A stretch of 64,000 bases of DNA from PRDV01 sp963710865 (GTDB taxonomy: Bacteria > Babelota > Babeliae > Babelales > Babelaceae). Shown in pieces: positions 8,567 to 17,945 of this stretch. Every line of letters starts with the position of its first letter. The first letter of the stretch is position 1. The stretch is taken from positions 1-64,000 of the forward strand of contig CAVQBR010000001.1 in NCBI GenBank assembly GCA_963710865.1. Direction: 5' to 3'. The translations under genes were made by a program, and so were the position numbers. The notes beneath the pieces are model-generated. The model had not been told where the DNA came from and did no database searches. It saw nothing but the letters and a program-made list of their open reading frames with translations.

Positions 8567-9889
8567 ATGCAATTTCTTTTCGGATTTATGCTGCTTAACA
8601 TATCTGCATTACTTGCAAATCAAGTACCGGAAAAAGACCTTTTAAATAATCTTTTAATTACCGTTGCCACCGATGATGCGTGGATTGAAAAGCTCAATCT
8701 TTGCGGTATTTTAAACAATGAGCGAAGGGACCTACCTGTACCATGCGAAGAACGGCCTCTCTTTCAGACATATCCTGAATTACAAAAATCAATCCCACAC
8801 CTTTGTCTCGGATCACTACCTACACCTGTAGAAAAACTCACGAATTTGGGTGCCCATCTGAAAATACCAGCCCTCTATATCAAGCGAGATGATCTATCGG
8901 GAGCGATTAGTATGGACAATCTTTCCCACTTGTATGGCGGCAATAAGGTACGCAAACTTGAATTTCTTCTTGGTGATGCTCTTGCACACGATGCTAAAAC
9001 GATATTCACTTTTGGTTGTGCTGGATCAAATCACGCCGTTGCTACTTCGGTATATGCAAACCAACTTGGCCTTAAGTGTGTATGCATGCTACAATCCCAA
9101 CCTAACTCAAGAGTAGTTCGTCAAAATCTCCTCCTTCATCAAGCGTACAATTCAAGGCTTTGTTTTTGTACTACTCGTGAGTTAAGAAAAATACAAACGC
9201 TTTGTGCCTGGCTGGATCATAAATATACGTATGGTGATTTTCCCTATATTATTCCTACGGGTGGCTCCAATCCTTTAGGAGCTCTTGGCTTTGTAAATGC
9301 TGCATTTGAACTACGCGACCAAATCAACCAAGGAGTTTTACCTGAGCCCGACTTCATTTATATTGCATGCGGAAGCATGGCAACAACAGTGGGATTAATG
9401 ATCGGCTGTAAACTTGCAGGCCTAAGAACACATATTATCCCAGTGGTAATACAGCCGGTTATTTTACAAGACTATACTTCAGCTCTAAAAAAGCTCTATG
9501 CCGAAACGAGCAACCTCTTACATACCGCAGATCCCTCAATTCCCGAATTATTGCTTAACAACGAAGATCTAGTGCTTGCCTTGGATCAATGTGGTTCTGG
9601 CTATGCAGTTTTCAGCGAAGAAGGAGTCGCAGCAACGCGCATTCTCAAACAGCTTGAGAATATCAAGCTTGAAGGAACATATACGGGCAAAGCCTTAGCA
9701 GCACTCATTTCAGATGCTGAGAAACTCAAAGACAAAACCGTTCTCTTCTGGAATACATTTTGCGGTCTCGATTTTTCCGCACAAACGAGCAATACTTCGT
9801 ACAAGCAGCTCCCTGTATATTTTCAGTATTATTTCGAGAAAGACGTCCAGGAATTAGACTCAGAGCTAATGCTTATGAATAACCGGTAG
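8567..9889 (+). CDS. Exported D-cysteine desulfhydrase / ACC deaminase-like PLP enzyme
   Basis: Start chosen at 8567 (GAAAGG six bases upstream); an earlier ATG at 8531 lacks a site. The 440-residue product opens with a signal peptide (MQFLFGFMLL...ALLANQ). The enzyme core is a fold-type II PLP protein: LPTPVEKL, YIKRDDLSG, YGGNKVRKLEF with the PLP lysine at about 127, GSNHAVATS, PTGGSNPLGALG and a C-terminal TGKA/FWNT segment. The family deaminates D-cysteine to pyruvate, H2S and ammonia, or opens ACC. It is longer than the usual ~330 residues because of an N-terminal ~75-residue extension. A secreted PLP enzyme is unusual, since the cofactor is normally cytosolic. It converges on the ankyrin gene with 3 bases between the stops. 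Confidence 0.85.
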   Translation: MQFLFGFMLLNISALLANQVPEKDLLNNLLITVATDDAWIEKLNLCGILNNERRDLPVPCEERPLFQTYPELQKSIPHLCLGSLPTPVEKLTNLGAHLKIPALYIKRDDLSGAISMDNLSHLYGGNKVRKLEFLLGDALAHDAKTIFTFGCAGSNHAVATSVYANQLGLKCVCMLQSQPNSRVVRQNLLLHQAYNSRLCFCTTRELRKIQTLCAWLDHKYTYGDFPYIIPTGGSNPLGALGFVNAAFELRDQINQGVLPEPDFIYIACGSMATTVGLMIGCKLAGLRTHIIPVVIQPVILQDYTSALKKLYAETSNLLHTADPSIPELLLNNEDLVLALDQCGSGYAVFSEEGVAATRILKQLENIKLEGTYTGKALAALISDAEKLKDKTVLFWNTFCGLDFSAQTSNTSYKQLPVYFQYYFEKDVQELDSELMLMNNR

Positions 9890-9892
9890 GGG

Positions 9893-11296
9893 TTATCTAC
9901 GTTTAGAGCACCTTTTCTTTAACAGGCTCACTAGAGCCTCACGCCTCTGTGATTGCGCTACTTCTAATGCAGTCAAACCATGACATTTGATTGTTTTATC
10001 GGCGCCTGCTTCAAGCAAAGCTCTAACGATATCCTCATATCCTTGCTCACAAGCGACATAGAGCGAAGTTTTTCCCTGACACAGTGCATCTAAGTTTGCA
10101 TTAGCTCTTATCAACAAGTTTACCAAATCGATCCTTTCCGCTTGTACAGCACTAAACAAAGGTGTCTTTCCCCTGTAGTTACATTCCGTGTCTGCACCTA
10201 GACACAGCAACAGTGATACAACTCCTGCATGATTATGTACGCAAGCAGCATGCAACGGCGAAGCTCCATTACACGTCTTGTTTATGTCTGCATGATGCGC
10301 CAACAGGACTTGAGCCACTTCTCTATAACCCATTTGAGCGGCTATAAATAAGGGCGTATAACCTTCAGGGCCGCTCTCTACCTGGGCACCCGCTCGTAAT
10401 AACTTTTGAACCACTTCTTTATGGCCTCTTTTTGCAGCTAGATACAGTGAAGTCGCACCACAAAAGGCACGCTCTATCGATGCACCGGCTTGTAGCAAGC
10501 TACTAACAACTGCACTATGTCCTAACTCTGACGCAACATGTAAAGGCGATGCACCAATAGAAGTTCTATGCACACTGGCTCCAGCCTCCAGCAGCATCTT
10601 TACGATGACATTACATCCTCCTTGAGCAGCCATATACAAGGGCGGAATTTCTTTATAGTCAGCCTCTATCACCTCATCCTGCACAAGAAAAGAAACAATA
10701 CTTGCAAAACCTAACTGAACGGCTGCAAAGAGGGGAGTTGCACCCTGATAGGGCCTTTGCCTGGCCCCAGCTTCGACTAACAATTTGACAACATAAGCAT
10801 GGCCTTTTTCGGTTGCTACGTAGAGCGGTGTACAACCGCCAGGTTCCGCTGTGTCAAGAGCAACATCTGCTAAGATCAACACCTCTACAACAGAAACACG
10901 GCTATTCATCGCCGCCAAAAAGAGAGGTGTTCTTCCCCGTTCATCTCTTGTATTTTTATCGGCTCCTGCCAGTAAGAGCAGAGAGACTAAATCTACATCG
11001 CCATGTGCAGCGGCACGAAGAAGAACTTGTTCAGGAGCAAAGATCAGCCTTTTCTGAAGGACGACTCTGGCCCACATTCTAAACTCTTCTTTAACTAACC
11101 AGTGAATATAGTTTCTTACATCTAGGTGGAGGTCACCAAACCTGGTCAAATCCTCTTCACGTAGTAAAACTTTAAAAGCTGCATTTCTCTTCAAGATGTC
11201 TGTAGGTGAAAAAACAACTTGTGCGTCAGCCATTGCATAAAGAGCTCCTCCACAAAGCATCTCACCTAGTATGAAAACCCCAATTAACACATTCAT
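9893..11296 (-). CDS. Exported ankyrin-repeat protein
   Basis: 467 residues; ATG at 11296 with GGAG upstream. Signal-peptide-like N-terminus (MNVLIGVFILGEMLCGGALYA). From about residue 105 to the end there are ~11 ankyrin repeats of 33 residues with clear TPLFLAA, GHAYVVKLLVEAGA and GASPLHAAC signatures. A repeat-free N-terminal ~90 residues (DLHLDVRNYIHWLVKEEF) resembles the short linker seen before ankyrin arrays. Ankyrin proteins of protist symbionts often act as secreted host-interaction proteins. No catalytic domain is present. One of three such exported ankyrin genes in the window. Confidence 0.9.
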   Translation of the reverse strand: MNVLIGVFILGEMLCGGALYAMADAQVVFSPTDILKRNAAFKVLLREEDLTRFGDLHLDVRNYIHWLVKEEFRMWARVVLQKRLIFAPEQVLLRAAAHGDVDLVSLLLLAGADKNTRDERGRTPLFLAAMNSRVSVVEVLILADVALDTAEPGGCTPLYVATEKGHAYVVKLLVEAGARQRPYQGATPLFAAVQLGFASIVSFLVQDEVIEADYKEIPPLYMAAQGGCNVIVKMLLEAGASVHRTSIGASPLHVASELGHSAVVSSLLQAGASIERAFCGATSLYLAAKRGHKEVVQKLLRAGAQVESGPEGYTPLFIAAQMGYREVAQVLLAHHADINKTCNGASPLHAACVHNHAGVVSLLLCLGADTECNYRGKTPLFSAVQAERIDLVNLLIRANANLDALCQGKTSLYVACEQGYEDIVRALLEAGADKTIKCHGLTALEVAQSQRREALVSLLKKRCSKRR

Positions 11297-11895
11297 GCAA
11301 AATTTCTCCGTTCAAGCGGAACTGCAACCTTTAGGGCGCAGAACAGCGCACGCTAAGTCCTCTGTATACTCTATTATATGAGAATGAGCTTGCAGTAAGG
11401 CGTACTGCTGTTTCGGCATTTTCTTATGATGGGGAAAATTATCTAAACAAGTTTGCGCTTACTAGTCTCGTTATTCCAAGTTTTTTTCTGCATATCTAGC
11501 TAAACCCCAATCGTTCGTCCCACGAATACCAAGAATATTCTGACCAACAAAATCTGCATCGCTATTTCAGGCTGTACGTTTCCGCCAGTCTTTTCAATTC
11601 TTAACACCCACATGTCAATTACGCCCCTTTGAGAAGTATCGGTTACCTCAATTAACTCTCTGTCAATATACTCTTCACCTATAGATAGTCAATATATTGA
11701 TGTCATATCAAGGTATTTCCAAGGATATGTGTCCAGCGCGCAAAAAATGGATGAGTCTCATTTCCACTCTTATCCAGCATAATGGTATTGAGCCAAAAAG
11801 AGTTTGGCAGTTCTCATGAGTCTGAGCGCTTACATCTCACGTCATAATGCACTATATTCCGTAAAATGAGTAATCGCTTGTACAAAGAGGGTTTA
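11297..11895. other. Intergenic, no gene seen
   Basis: About 600 A/T-rich bases between two ankyrin genes on the minus strand. It presumably holds the promoter of the downstream gene (9893-11296). No open frame, stem-loop or repeat stood out. Confidence 0.6.
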
Positions 11896-13836
11896 TCAGC
11901 AAAACTGAGGCTCACTCATTTCGAGCAATCCGAGCAATAGCTGCTCTAGATCAATATCAAGATACCCATTCTTTCGCGCTTCAAGAAGAAGAGACTTCTT
12001 ATCAAATTTTGCTTTATAAGCCAGGAGTAATTTGACGATTTCAAGGTGACCATAGTGAGCAGCGATAAACAGGGGAGTCTTATCGTTGCACATCATATTG
12101 GGATCAGCCTTGTATTCAAGCAGGGATCTAACTACATTCGTCAGTCGTTCCTGGCATGCAAGAATCAAGGGTCTCAGCCCATCTTTACGACTTGCATTTG
12201 GATCTGCTCCCCGTTCAAGAAGAAGTTTAACAACGTCATCATGCCGATATGCAACTGCAATCAGCAACGCGGTTACACCGTCATCACGAGATGCATGTAT
12301 GTTTGCTCCCCTTGCTAGCAGGACTAGTATCACATCTAAATGACCATACTGGACTGCAATTCGCAACAATCTTGAAATGTCAGTAGAACTTTCAAAAACA
12401 TCGGCAGCATCTAACAAAGCTTCAACAACATCAGCATGGCCAATTTGGATAGCTGCATCCAACGGAGTCAAACCATCATGAGGCAGCATATCTGCTCCTC
12501 TATGCAGCAACAGTCGAACAACATCGTCATGTCCATGTTCGGCAGCAAGATATAATGCAGTCTTGCCCTCGAAGATCGAATCATTTGGTCTCACCCATTT
12601 GAGCAGCACTTCAACGGCATCTAAATGACCATACCGAGCAGCGCAGCAGAGTATAGTTCCGAGAGACTTACGCTCAATCTGCTTCTTCAGCAATACTTTA
12701 ATAACCTCGGTCAGGCCATGCTTAGCTGCATGATGTAACGCCTTGACCACAGCATTTTCATGCACATCTTCATTAATCAATGATTCGACCATTTGTATCT
12801 GCCCCCTACGAGCGGCACTGAGCAACCGCGCTGATGGAATAATTGATCTATTGAGAGCAATCTTTCCAAAAAGCAATACGGCAATCACTTTGTCGTGCCC
12901 GTTTTGGGCTGCCCAATCGAAAGGTCGCAAGCTTTTATAAGCAATGGATCTATCAGCTCCTGCTACTAATAAGAGTGCTACTACCTCAGCATGACCATAA
13001 TAAGCGGCAAACAACAATGGCGTCGTGCCATCAGCGCGAAGCAGATCCGGGTCAGCTCCATAAGTAAGTAATAATTTAGCTATACGAGCATATCCATATT
13101 GAGCAGCCAAACCCAAAGCTGTTGTTCCATCTCTCCGTGCTGCATCTGGCTCCGCCTTCATTTTCAATAATAGCTCGACAATATGAACGTGGCCATTTCC
13201 AGCTGCAAAAAAGAGCGCAGTCGCTCCATCAGGTCGTGCAGCATTTGGATCTGCTCCTGCATCGAGAAGTAGTCGAACTACTTCATAATGCCCATTTTCA
13301 GACGCAATTATTAAAGGCGTCGCTCCATTATTGCAAACACAATCTGGAAAGGCTCCCCGAGCAAGCAATTCCTTCACAACGCCATCATGACCATATTCTG
13401 CAGCGATAAAGAGAGGCGTAGGGCACCAGCTGTCTGGTTCTAGTTCCGCTCCAGCACTAAGCAATGCGACCGCGGCATCGATACAACCTCGAGCAGCTGC
13501 CACAAATAATGGCGTCATCTGTTGAGCAGACGATCGATTAACATCCACCTTACAGTCAATCAGAATCTGAGCAGCACTCTGATTATCTGAAAGAATCAAT
13601 GCGGTCAGCAGGGGAATCTGATAGGGCTCAAGCAACTCGTCTAAATCACAGGTCATTTTATCAAGAGAAGCCATCAGAATACTACGCTTTACTCTATCAG
13701 GATTTGTCGATACTAAGAGCGACCAAACATCAGCGATCGTTTCTTCTGGGATAAACTCAGGGCTCTCAATTTTCACCATCCCTTCCACAAAGGGACAGGA
13801 GATCAACGATACAAGTACACCCAGTTTTAACATCAT
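11896..13836 (-). CDS. Exported ankyrin-repeat protein (long array)
   Basis: 646 residues with an N-terminal hydrophobic signal (MMLKLGVLVSLISCPFVEG). A ~45-residue leader (EETIADVWSLLVS) precedes about 16 ankyrin repeats covering nearly the entire protein (for example TPLFVAAARGC, GHYEVVRLLLDAGADPNAA, DGTTALGLAAQYG). Some central repeats (about 325-420) are degenerate, giving perhaps two solenoids joined by a weaker segment. It ends with a short helix (LEQLLLGLLEMSEP). There is no enzymatic or anchoring domain, so a secreted binding scaffold is the likeliest role. The repeats share a DPNAA/DG(T/L)xPL style absent from the neighbour at 9893, so it is not a recent duplicate of it. Confidence 0.9.
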   Translation of the reverse strand: MMLKLGVLVSLISCPFVEGMVKIESPEFIPEETIADVWSLLVSTNPDRVKRSILMASLDKMTCDLDELLEPYQIPLLTALILSDNQSAAQILIDCKVDVNRSSAQQMTPLFVAAARGCIDAAVALLSAGAELEPDSWCPTPLFIAAEYGHDGVVKELLARGAFPDCVCNNGATPLIIASENGHYEVVRLLLDAGADPNAARPDGATALFFAAGNGHVHIVELLLKMKAEPDAARRDGTTALGLAAQYGYARIAKLLLTYGADPDLLRADGTTPLLFAAYYGHAEVVALLLVAGADRSIAYKSLRPFDWAAQNGHDKVIAVLLFGKIALNRSIIPSARLLSAARRGQIQMVESLINEDVHENAVVKALHHAAKHGLTEVIKVLLKKQIERKSLGTILCCAARYGHLDAVEVLLKWVRPNDSIFEGKTALYLAAEHGHDDVVRLLLHRGADMLPHDGLTPLDAAIQIGHADVVEALLDAADVFESSTDISRLLRIAVQYGHLDVILVLLARGANIHASRDDGVTALLIAVAYRHDDVVKLLLERGADPNASRKDGLRPLILACQERLTNVVRSLLEYKADPNMMCNDKTPLFIAAHYGHLEIVKLLLAYKAKFDKKSLLLEARKNGYLDIDLEQLLLGLLEMSEPQFC

Positions 13837-14399
13837 ATAAACTATTTAAGCTTCCCTAAAAAAATACTAGGCCAATCGCAATTTTATTCGCATAAACTTC
13901 CTGAAAGAATGGAGTTGCATCCTGATTCTCCTTCTCATTTTTTCAACGAGGTAGAAGCAATTCAATGCATTCTAAGTTACTAACATCCCTGTAGGCTATT
14001 GGGCCATTTTAATCGTTTCAGCTTAACAGCAAGAAAGCACTGCACCTATCGTAGTTCATAAACTCTTGTTTTTTCAAACCCGTTATTGTTATGGTATCAA
14101 AAATGAACTCATCGTCAAGAATGGAGCAGTCAAAGAACATTCGATATTTTCCGCATCACCTACATCAAGCACTTTTAGAGCTAGGAAAGAGCAAGGATAC
14201 CGCAATAATCTAGGGAACATCCTCAGTGCTTATCACACCTATGTAAACAAATAAAGAAGAAACTATCTCATTGCAAGGAAGACTCATGAACTTTTTTCTC
14301 AAGCATGCTCACAGCTTTTACCTAGGCTCCTTATTTTTCAAGATAAAACCTTCTAAGAGAGTTCGCCCAGTTCTGAGTCTTATACAGGTTGTGGAGAAC
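13837..14399. other. Intergenic, no gene seen
   Basis: About 560 bases upstream of the ankyrin gene and downstream of the DUF1703-type gene. A 62-codon plus-strand frame (14066-14254) has no ribosome site or recognisable content and was not called. Confidence 0.55.
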
Positions 14400-15989
14400 T
14401 TATTCGTTTTCTAGAGGAACCTTCTTTGAAACCCATTCTTTAATAGTTCGATCCTCAAGATCAAATTGCACTCCAACGAGAATTATTCTTTTCTTGGAAG
14501 CGAGAAACCGTTGATAATATTTTTTTTCTTCGATCTGGCTTAGAGCCTGACCTGCGGTCGCATGAAATTTAAATTCAAAGACATAAATTGTAGAAAGCAT
14601 ATGAACTACGGCATCGATTCGACCCTTGTGAGTTGCAACTTCTACTTGAACATCCATACCTAAAAGGCTTAGAACAACATAGAAAATAGTCTGGTAATGT
14701 TCCTCAAGAGGAACATGAACCGGATAAGGGATTGTGGCCATATATGACTCAAGTATTTTTAAAAACAATGCTATATCGCCTTTTTCAAGCGATTCGTCCA
14801 GCGCAACAATCACCCTTTTAACAGCTGATAATTCTGTATGGGTTAGATTGGTTATTAGAAAATTAAAAAAAGAATCCTTAACTTCTTTGTTGGGGTAGGT
14901 AAGCTTGTAGTTTTGAGTTTTTTGATCAAAGGACTGAATTGTAAGATAACCGGTCTGCCAAAGAAGTGCCATTGGCTTTATGGCATCTATATCATATGAC
15001 TTTGTATCTTCAGCATTAACCTCAGAGCCATCAACCTGAGATAAAGGTATCCGTTCTTTTTTGAGCAGATGGGTCAAAAACGTGGGAGTTCCAGTTTCAG
15101 CCCAATAATTAGCAAGTTCCCCATTGAAAAAGTAAAGAAGCACCGAATAAGGATTGTAAACTTTAAGTGACTCACCATCTACGGAAAGCTCCTCTCTAGT
15201 AAACTGATAACCGTTATACCAATCCTTCAAATCTGCAAGCAATTCTTCGACACTGGACTCATGTTTTTTTGCAAACTGAGCACTGTATTGAGAAAAGTTT
15301 TGCAGTAATTCCTTTTGAGTATAACCAAGGAGGGTCGCAGTAAACGGACTCAATGTAAGATCGTTTAAATTATTGAGCCCTGAAAAAATCGATGTTTTAG
15401 AAAATTTCGAAACTCCGGTAATACATATAAAACGCACATAATCAGACAAGTCTTTAAGGACGACGAAAAAGTCGTGGAGAACATTCCGACATTCTTCTGC
15501 AAGCGGCAAGTTGTCCAAATTATTAATAAGGGGATAATCATATTCATCAATAAGAATCACCGCACGATTAGTATGAGCCAAGCGTTTTACCAATGCAATG
15601 AACTTAGTTTTAATTGAAGGAGCGTCACTGATGCTAATACCATACTCTTGTGCGATGCTCAAGAGAGTCCATTCAATGTCTTTTTCCAGCTGATCAGGAT
15701 GCTTCGATTTCATCGACGTAAAGCTTAGATGCACGACTGGATGTTTTGTCCATTCATACGAAGATTTTGCAATATCTAGATCATCAAATAAGCTACGATT
15801 ACCCGCAAAGATCTCCTGCAATGTAGACAGGAGTAATGATTTACCAAATCGGCGGGGCCTTGCTAAAAAAAAACAGTCACCCATAGATAGCAGATTAAGA
15901 ATCTGCTGAGTCTTATCAACATAAAGATAGCCACCTTCTTTTATACGAGAAAAAGACTGAATGCCTATTGGTAGAGGTTTGAGTGCCAT
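14400..15989 (-). CDS. AAA-ATPase-like / PD-(D/E)XK nuclease family protein (DUF1703)
   Basis: 529 residues; ATG at 15989 with GGAG nine bases upstream. The N-terminal AAA-ATPase-like domain shows YVDKTQ (23-28), the family's atypical Walker A in ARPRRFGKSLL (43-53), and a Walker B-like ILIDEYDYPLI near 145. The C-terminal nuclease-like domain has GRIDAVV followed by VFEFKF, the PD-(D/E)XK D...ExK signature. The family is common in Dependentiae and other intracellular or gut bacteria, often in many copies; its role is not established. It is cytosolic (no signal peptide). It is only distantly related to the two 570-residue members at 19930-21642 and 55283-56995. Confidence 0.88.
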   Translation of the reverse strand: MALKPLPIGIQSFSRIKEGGYLYVDKTQQILNLLSMGDCFFLARPRRFGKSLLLSTLQEIFAGNRSLFDDLDIAKSSYEWTKHPVVHLSFTSMKSKHPDQLEKDIEWTLLSIAQEYGISISDAPSIKTKFIALVKRLAHTNRAVILIDEYDYPLINNLDNLPLAEECRNVLHDFFVVLKDLSDYVRFICITGVSKFSKTSIFSGLNNLNDLTLSPFTATLLGYTQKELLQNFSQYSAQFAKKHESSVEELLADLKDWYNGYQFTREELSVDGESLKVYNPYSVLLYFFNGELANYWAETGTPTFLTHLLKKERIPLSQVDGSEVNAEDTKSYDIDAIKPMALLWQTGYLTIQSFDQKTQNYKLTYPNKEVKDSFFNFLITNLTHTELSAVKRVIVALDESLEKGDIALFLKILESYMATIPYPVHVPLEEHYQTIFYVVLSLLGMDVQVEVATHKGRIDAVVHMLSTIYVFEFKFHATAGQALSQIEEKKYYQRFLASKKRIILVGVQFDLEDRTIKEWVSKKVPLENE

Positions 15990-16297
15990 AGTTTTTTACT
16001 CCAGTATTTACAAACACAGTATAGCCAAAAACTCAAACTTTTGCGAATGTCGCTTTCGAATGAACCAGTTATGTGCACTGAGGAGCACAGCTTTCAAACC
16101 GCAAGAAAAGCTTTGCGAGGATCCTGCTGCGATTCTTTTCCTTCGTTTAGCTGCTTCTGATAGATGCTCTCATAATCTCAAGCCAGAGGTGAGATGGCAC
16201 ACGTCAATGAGGCTCTTCCAAACATCAAAAAATCCTCGTCATTCGCCCTAAAAGATGATACTCTTCTGATCATAAAAAAATAACGCAAAATTACATC
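15990..16297. other. Divergent intergenic region
   Basis: About 300 bases between the minus-strand DUF1703-type gene and the plus-strand pseudopilin operon; promoters for both must lie here. No distinct motif was identified. Confidence 0.5.
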
Positions 16298-16633
16298 ATG
16301 CTATCACTAAAACAAGGTTTTCTCCTTCTTGAAGTCTGTCTGGGCATTTTCTTGAGTGTGCTCATAAGTAGTACTCTTGCCTACTGGCACATGAGGATTC
16401 TTCACGCTAATCAGCATCTTACAAAACGCAGTCAAGCGCTCTGTCTTGCACGATCGCTTATAGAAGCATTCAAAGTTACACACAAGGTCCCAAAAAAAGA
16501 GAAGGACTATATCTTCAATTGGCAGATTACGCCCACTCGTCTTCCATCCTTCAAACAGGTAGCTGTCAGTGTTACCTGGAAATGGGGTAGGGTGGAAGAA
16601 TCGGTACGCTTAGCAACAGGTATGATATGCTAA
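16298..16633 (+). CDS. Type II secretion / type IV pilus pseudopilin-like protein
   Basis: 111 residues. The N-terminus KQG|FLLLE followed by a hydrophobic helix is a prepilin peptidase site with Glu at mature position 5, as in type IV pilins and type II secretion pseudopilins. A short globular domain (about 35-111) containing FNWQI and VSVTWKW follows. The size is close to that of minor pseudopilins. It overlaps the next gene by 7 bases, forming a three-gene operon. The ribosome site is weak. It probably helps form the tip of a pseudopilus; the exact subunit (I- or J-like) cannot be decided. Confidence 0.7.
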   Translation: MLSLKQGFLLLEVCLGIFLSVLISSTLAYWHMRILHANQHLTKRSQALCLARSLIEAFKVTHKVPKKEKDYIFNWQITPTRLPSFKQVAVSVTWKWGRVEESVRLATGMIC

Positions 16634-17037
16634 AAAAGGGAACGAGCCTTCTTGAATTTCTTATCTATCTTCTGAGCTGGACCGCTCTCCTGGGCCTTAC
16701 CGGTTCTCAACTTCTCTTTTTTAAGAAGGCCAGCAATGAGCTGATGCGAGCAACTGAGCGCTCGATTGCTCAGGTCGTTGCCCTTCATCTTCTTGCAGAT
16801 GACCTAAAGAAAGCAGATTCAGTGCAGCTCGAGAATGGGGTCATACTCAGCCTCGACGGTAAAACCTATAGATGGTTTCTTAAAGGCACGCGACTCATCC
16901 GGTCCTGTAGGAGGGGATTGATCCTTTCATCAAGTGTCATTGCAGATAACATCGCTTGCTTTTCATGCGTGAGAGAACAGACAGGACTGAAGGTAAAAGT
17001 TAATAGACTGGAACTCCTTCTGCCAAGGATAGTATGA
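16627..17037 (+). CDS. Pseudopilin-like protein
   Basis: 136 residues. Prepilin site KKG|TSLLE gives Glu at +5 of the mature chain, followed by a hydrophobic segment (FLIYLLSWTALLGL). A helical spine (LMRATERSIAQVVALHLLADDLKKAD) and a small beta-rich domain follow, as in J-type minor pseudopilins. It overlaps both neighbours (7 bases upstream, 4 downstream), indicating translational coupling. The function is inferred from the N-terminal signature and operon. Confidence 0.65.
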   Translation: MLKKGTSLLEFLIYLLSWTALLGLTGSQLLFFKKASNELMRATERSIAQVVALHLLADDLKKADSVQLENGVILSLDGKTYRWFLKGTRLIRSCRRGLILSSSVIADNIACFSCVREQTGLKVKVNRLELLLPRIV

Positions 17038-17360
17038 ATCTCTTGATACTGCTCTCCTTTTTTTTGGCATTGACGCAGTATCTCCCTCTGCTGATTGATC
17101 ATCAACACTATGCACAACTGACGATACTCTCTCTGGAACTCCACCTACAGGATACGTATGCTCTTGAAGGGCTCCTTGCCTATGGCACTGCCTGGTATTA
17201 TCAAACAAAGAGGGCGCTTCCTTTCAAAGAACAACTTGCCCCGGGGCAGATAGTAACAGTCGAATCGGGGGTAAAAGGAATTTGTGTGACTGCGCAGATA
17301 CAGAAGAAAAAGGGAGGCACCATAACGGCTGTGCGGTATCTCGAACCACGGAGCAAATAA
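17034..17360 (+). CDS. Small membrane-anchored protein of the pseudopilin operon
   Basis: 108 residues starting 4 bases inside the preceding gene (ATGA overlap). The N-terminus is hydrophobic (MNLLILLSFFLALTQYLPLLI) but lacks the Gly-x-x-x-x-Glu prepilin site. A compact domain with EGLLAYGTAWYYQ and a basic C-terminus follows. The position suggests an accessory component of the same pilus-like assembly. No family was recognised. Confidence 0.6.
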   Translation: MNLLILLSFFLALTQYLPLLIDHQHYAQLTILSLELHLQDTYALEGLLAYGTAWYYQTKRALPFKEQLAPGQIVTVESGVKGICVTAQIQKKKGGTITAVRYLEPRSK

Positions 17361-17373
17361 TTGAAGGGGTGGA

Positions 17374-17402
17374 TTTTCAAATAGTGGGTTTTGCGCTATA
17401 CT
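17374..17402 (+). promoter_or_regulatory. Possible sigma-70 promoter for rplI-dnaB-ruvC
   Basis: TATACT at 17397-17402 with TTTTCA 17 bases upstream, about 50 bases before the rplI start. This is a weak, by-eye match. Confidence 0.3.
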
Positions 17403-17449
17403 GTATGATGATCTTGAAAAAATGACGTATCTTACCAAAAGGATTACCA

Positions 17450-17899
17450 ATGAGAGTATTTTTATTGAAGGATGTCGAGAAAATAGGAGTTGCTGGAGAA
17501 ATCATTAAAGCAACTGAAGGATTTGCTCGCAACTATCTCATTCCACAAAAGTTCGCCGTTGAAGTGACTGCTAAAAATGAAGCATCATTTAAACATCGGG
17601 TAAAAACGATTGAACACCGAAAAGAAGTTGTTGAATCTAAAACATCGATGCTTGCAGAAAAAATTAAAAGCACCGAGATCGTTCTTAAACGGAAGATTCA
17701 TGACAATGATCAACTGTATGGCTCTATAAGCCCTAAAGAGATAGCAGAAGAACTAGCCAAGCAAGGTATTTCAGTCTCAAATAACCAGGTGATTATGGAT
17801 AAAGGCATTAAGACAAAAGGTGTCCACACTATCGTTATTAAATTATCATCAAAACTACAACCAACATTGAAAGTAAAGGTGGTCCCTGAAGCCGCTTAA
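17450..17899 (+). CDS. rplI: 50S ribosomal protein L9
   Basis: 149 residues, the normal length. The start follows an AAAGGA site. The N-terminal RNA-binding domain is typical (MRVFLLKDVEKIG, GEIIKATEGFARNYLIP). A long connecting helix and the C-terminal domain (GSISPKEIAEEL, KGIKTKGVH) follow. L9 binds 23S rRNA at the base of the L1 stalk. Clustered with dnaB and ruvC, a frequent bacterial neighbourhood. Confidence 0.97.
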   Translation: MRVFLLKDVEKIGVAGEIIKATEGFARNYLIPQKFAVEVTAKNEASFKHRVKTIEHRKEVVESKTSMLAEKIKSTEIVLKRKIHDNDQLYGSISPKEIAEELAKQGISVSNNQVIMDKGIKTKGVHTIVIKLSSKLQPTLKVKVVPEAA

Positions 17900-17945
17900 T
17901 CCTCCTACCAAACAACAGTCTAAGCCGGCACTTGCTGAAAGGGTA

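Noticed and set aside
14066..14254. 62-codon plus-strand open frame
   Set aside because: No ribosome site and no recognisable content.
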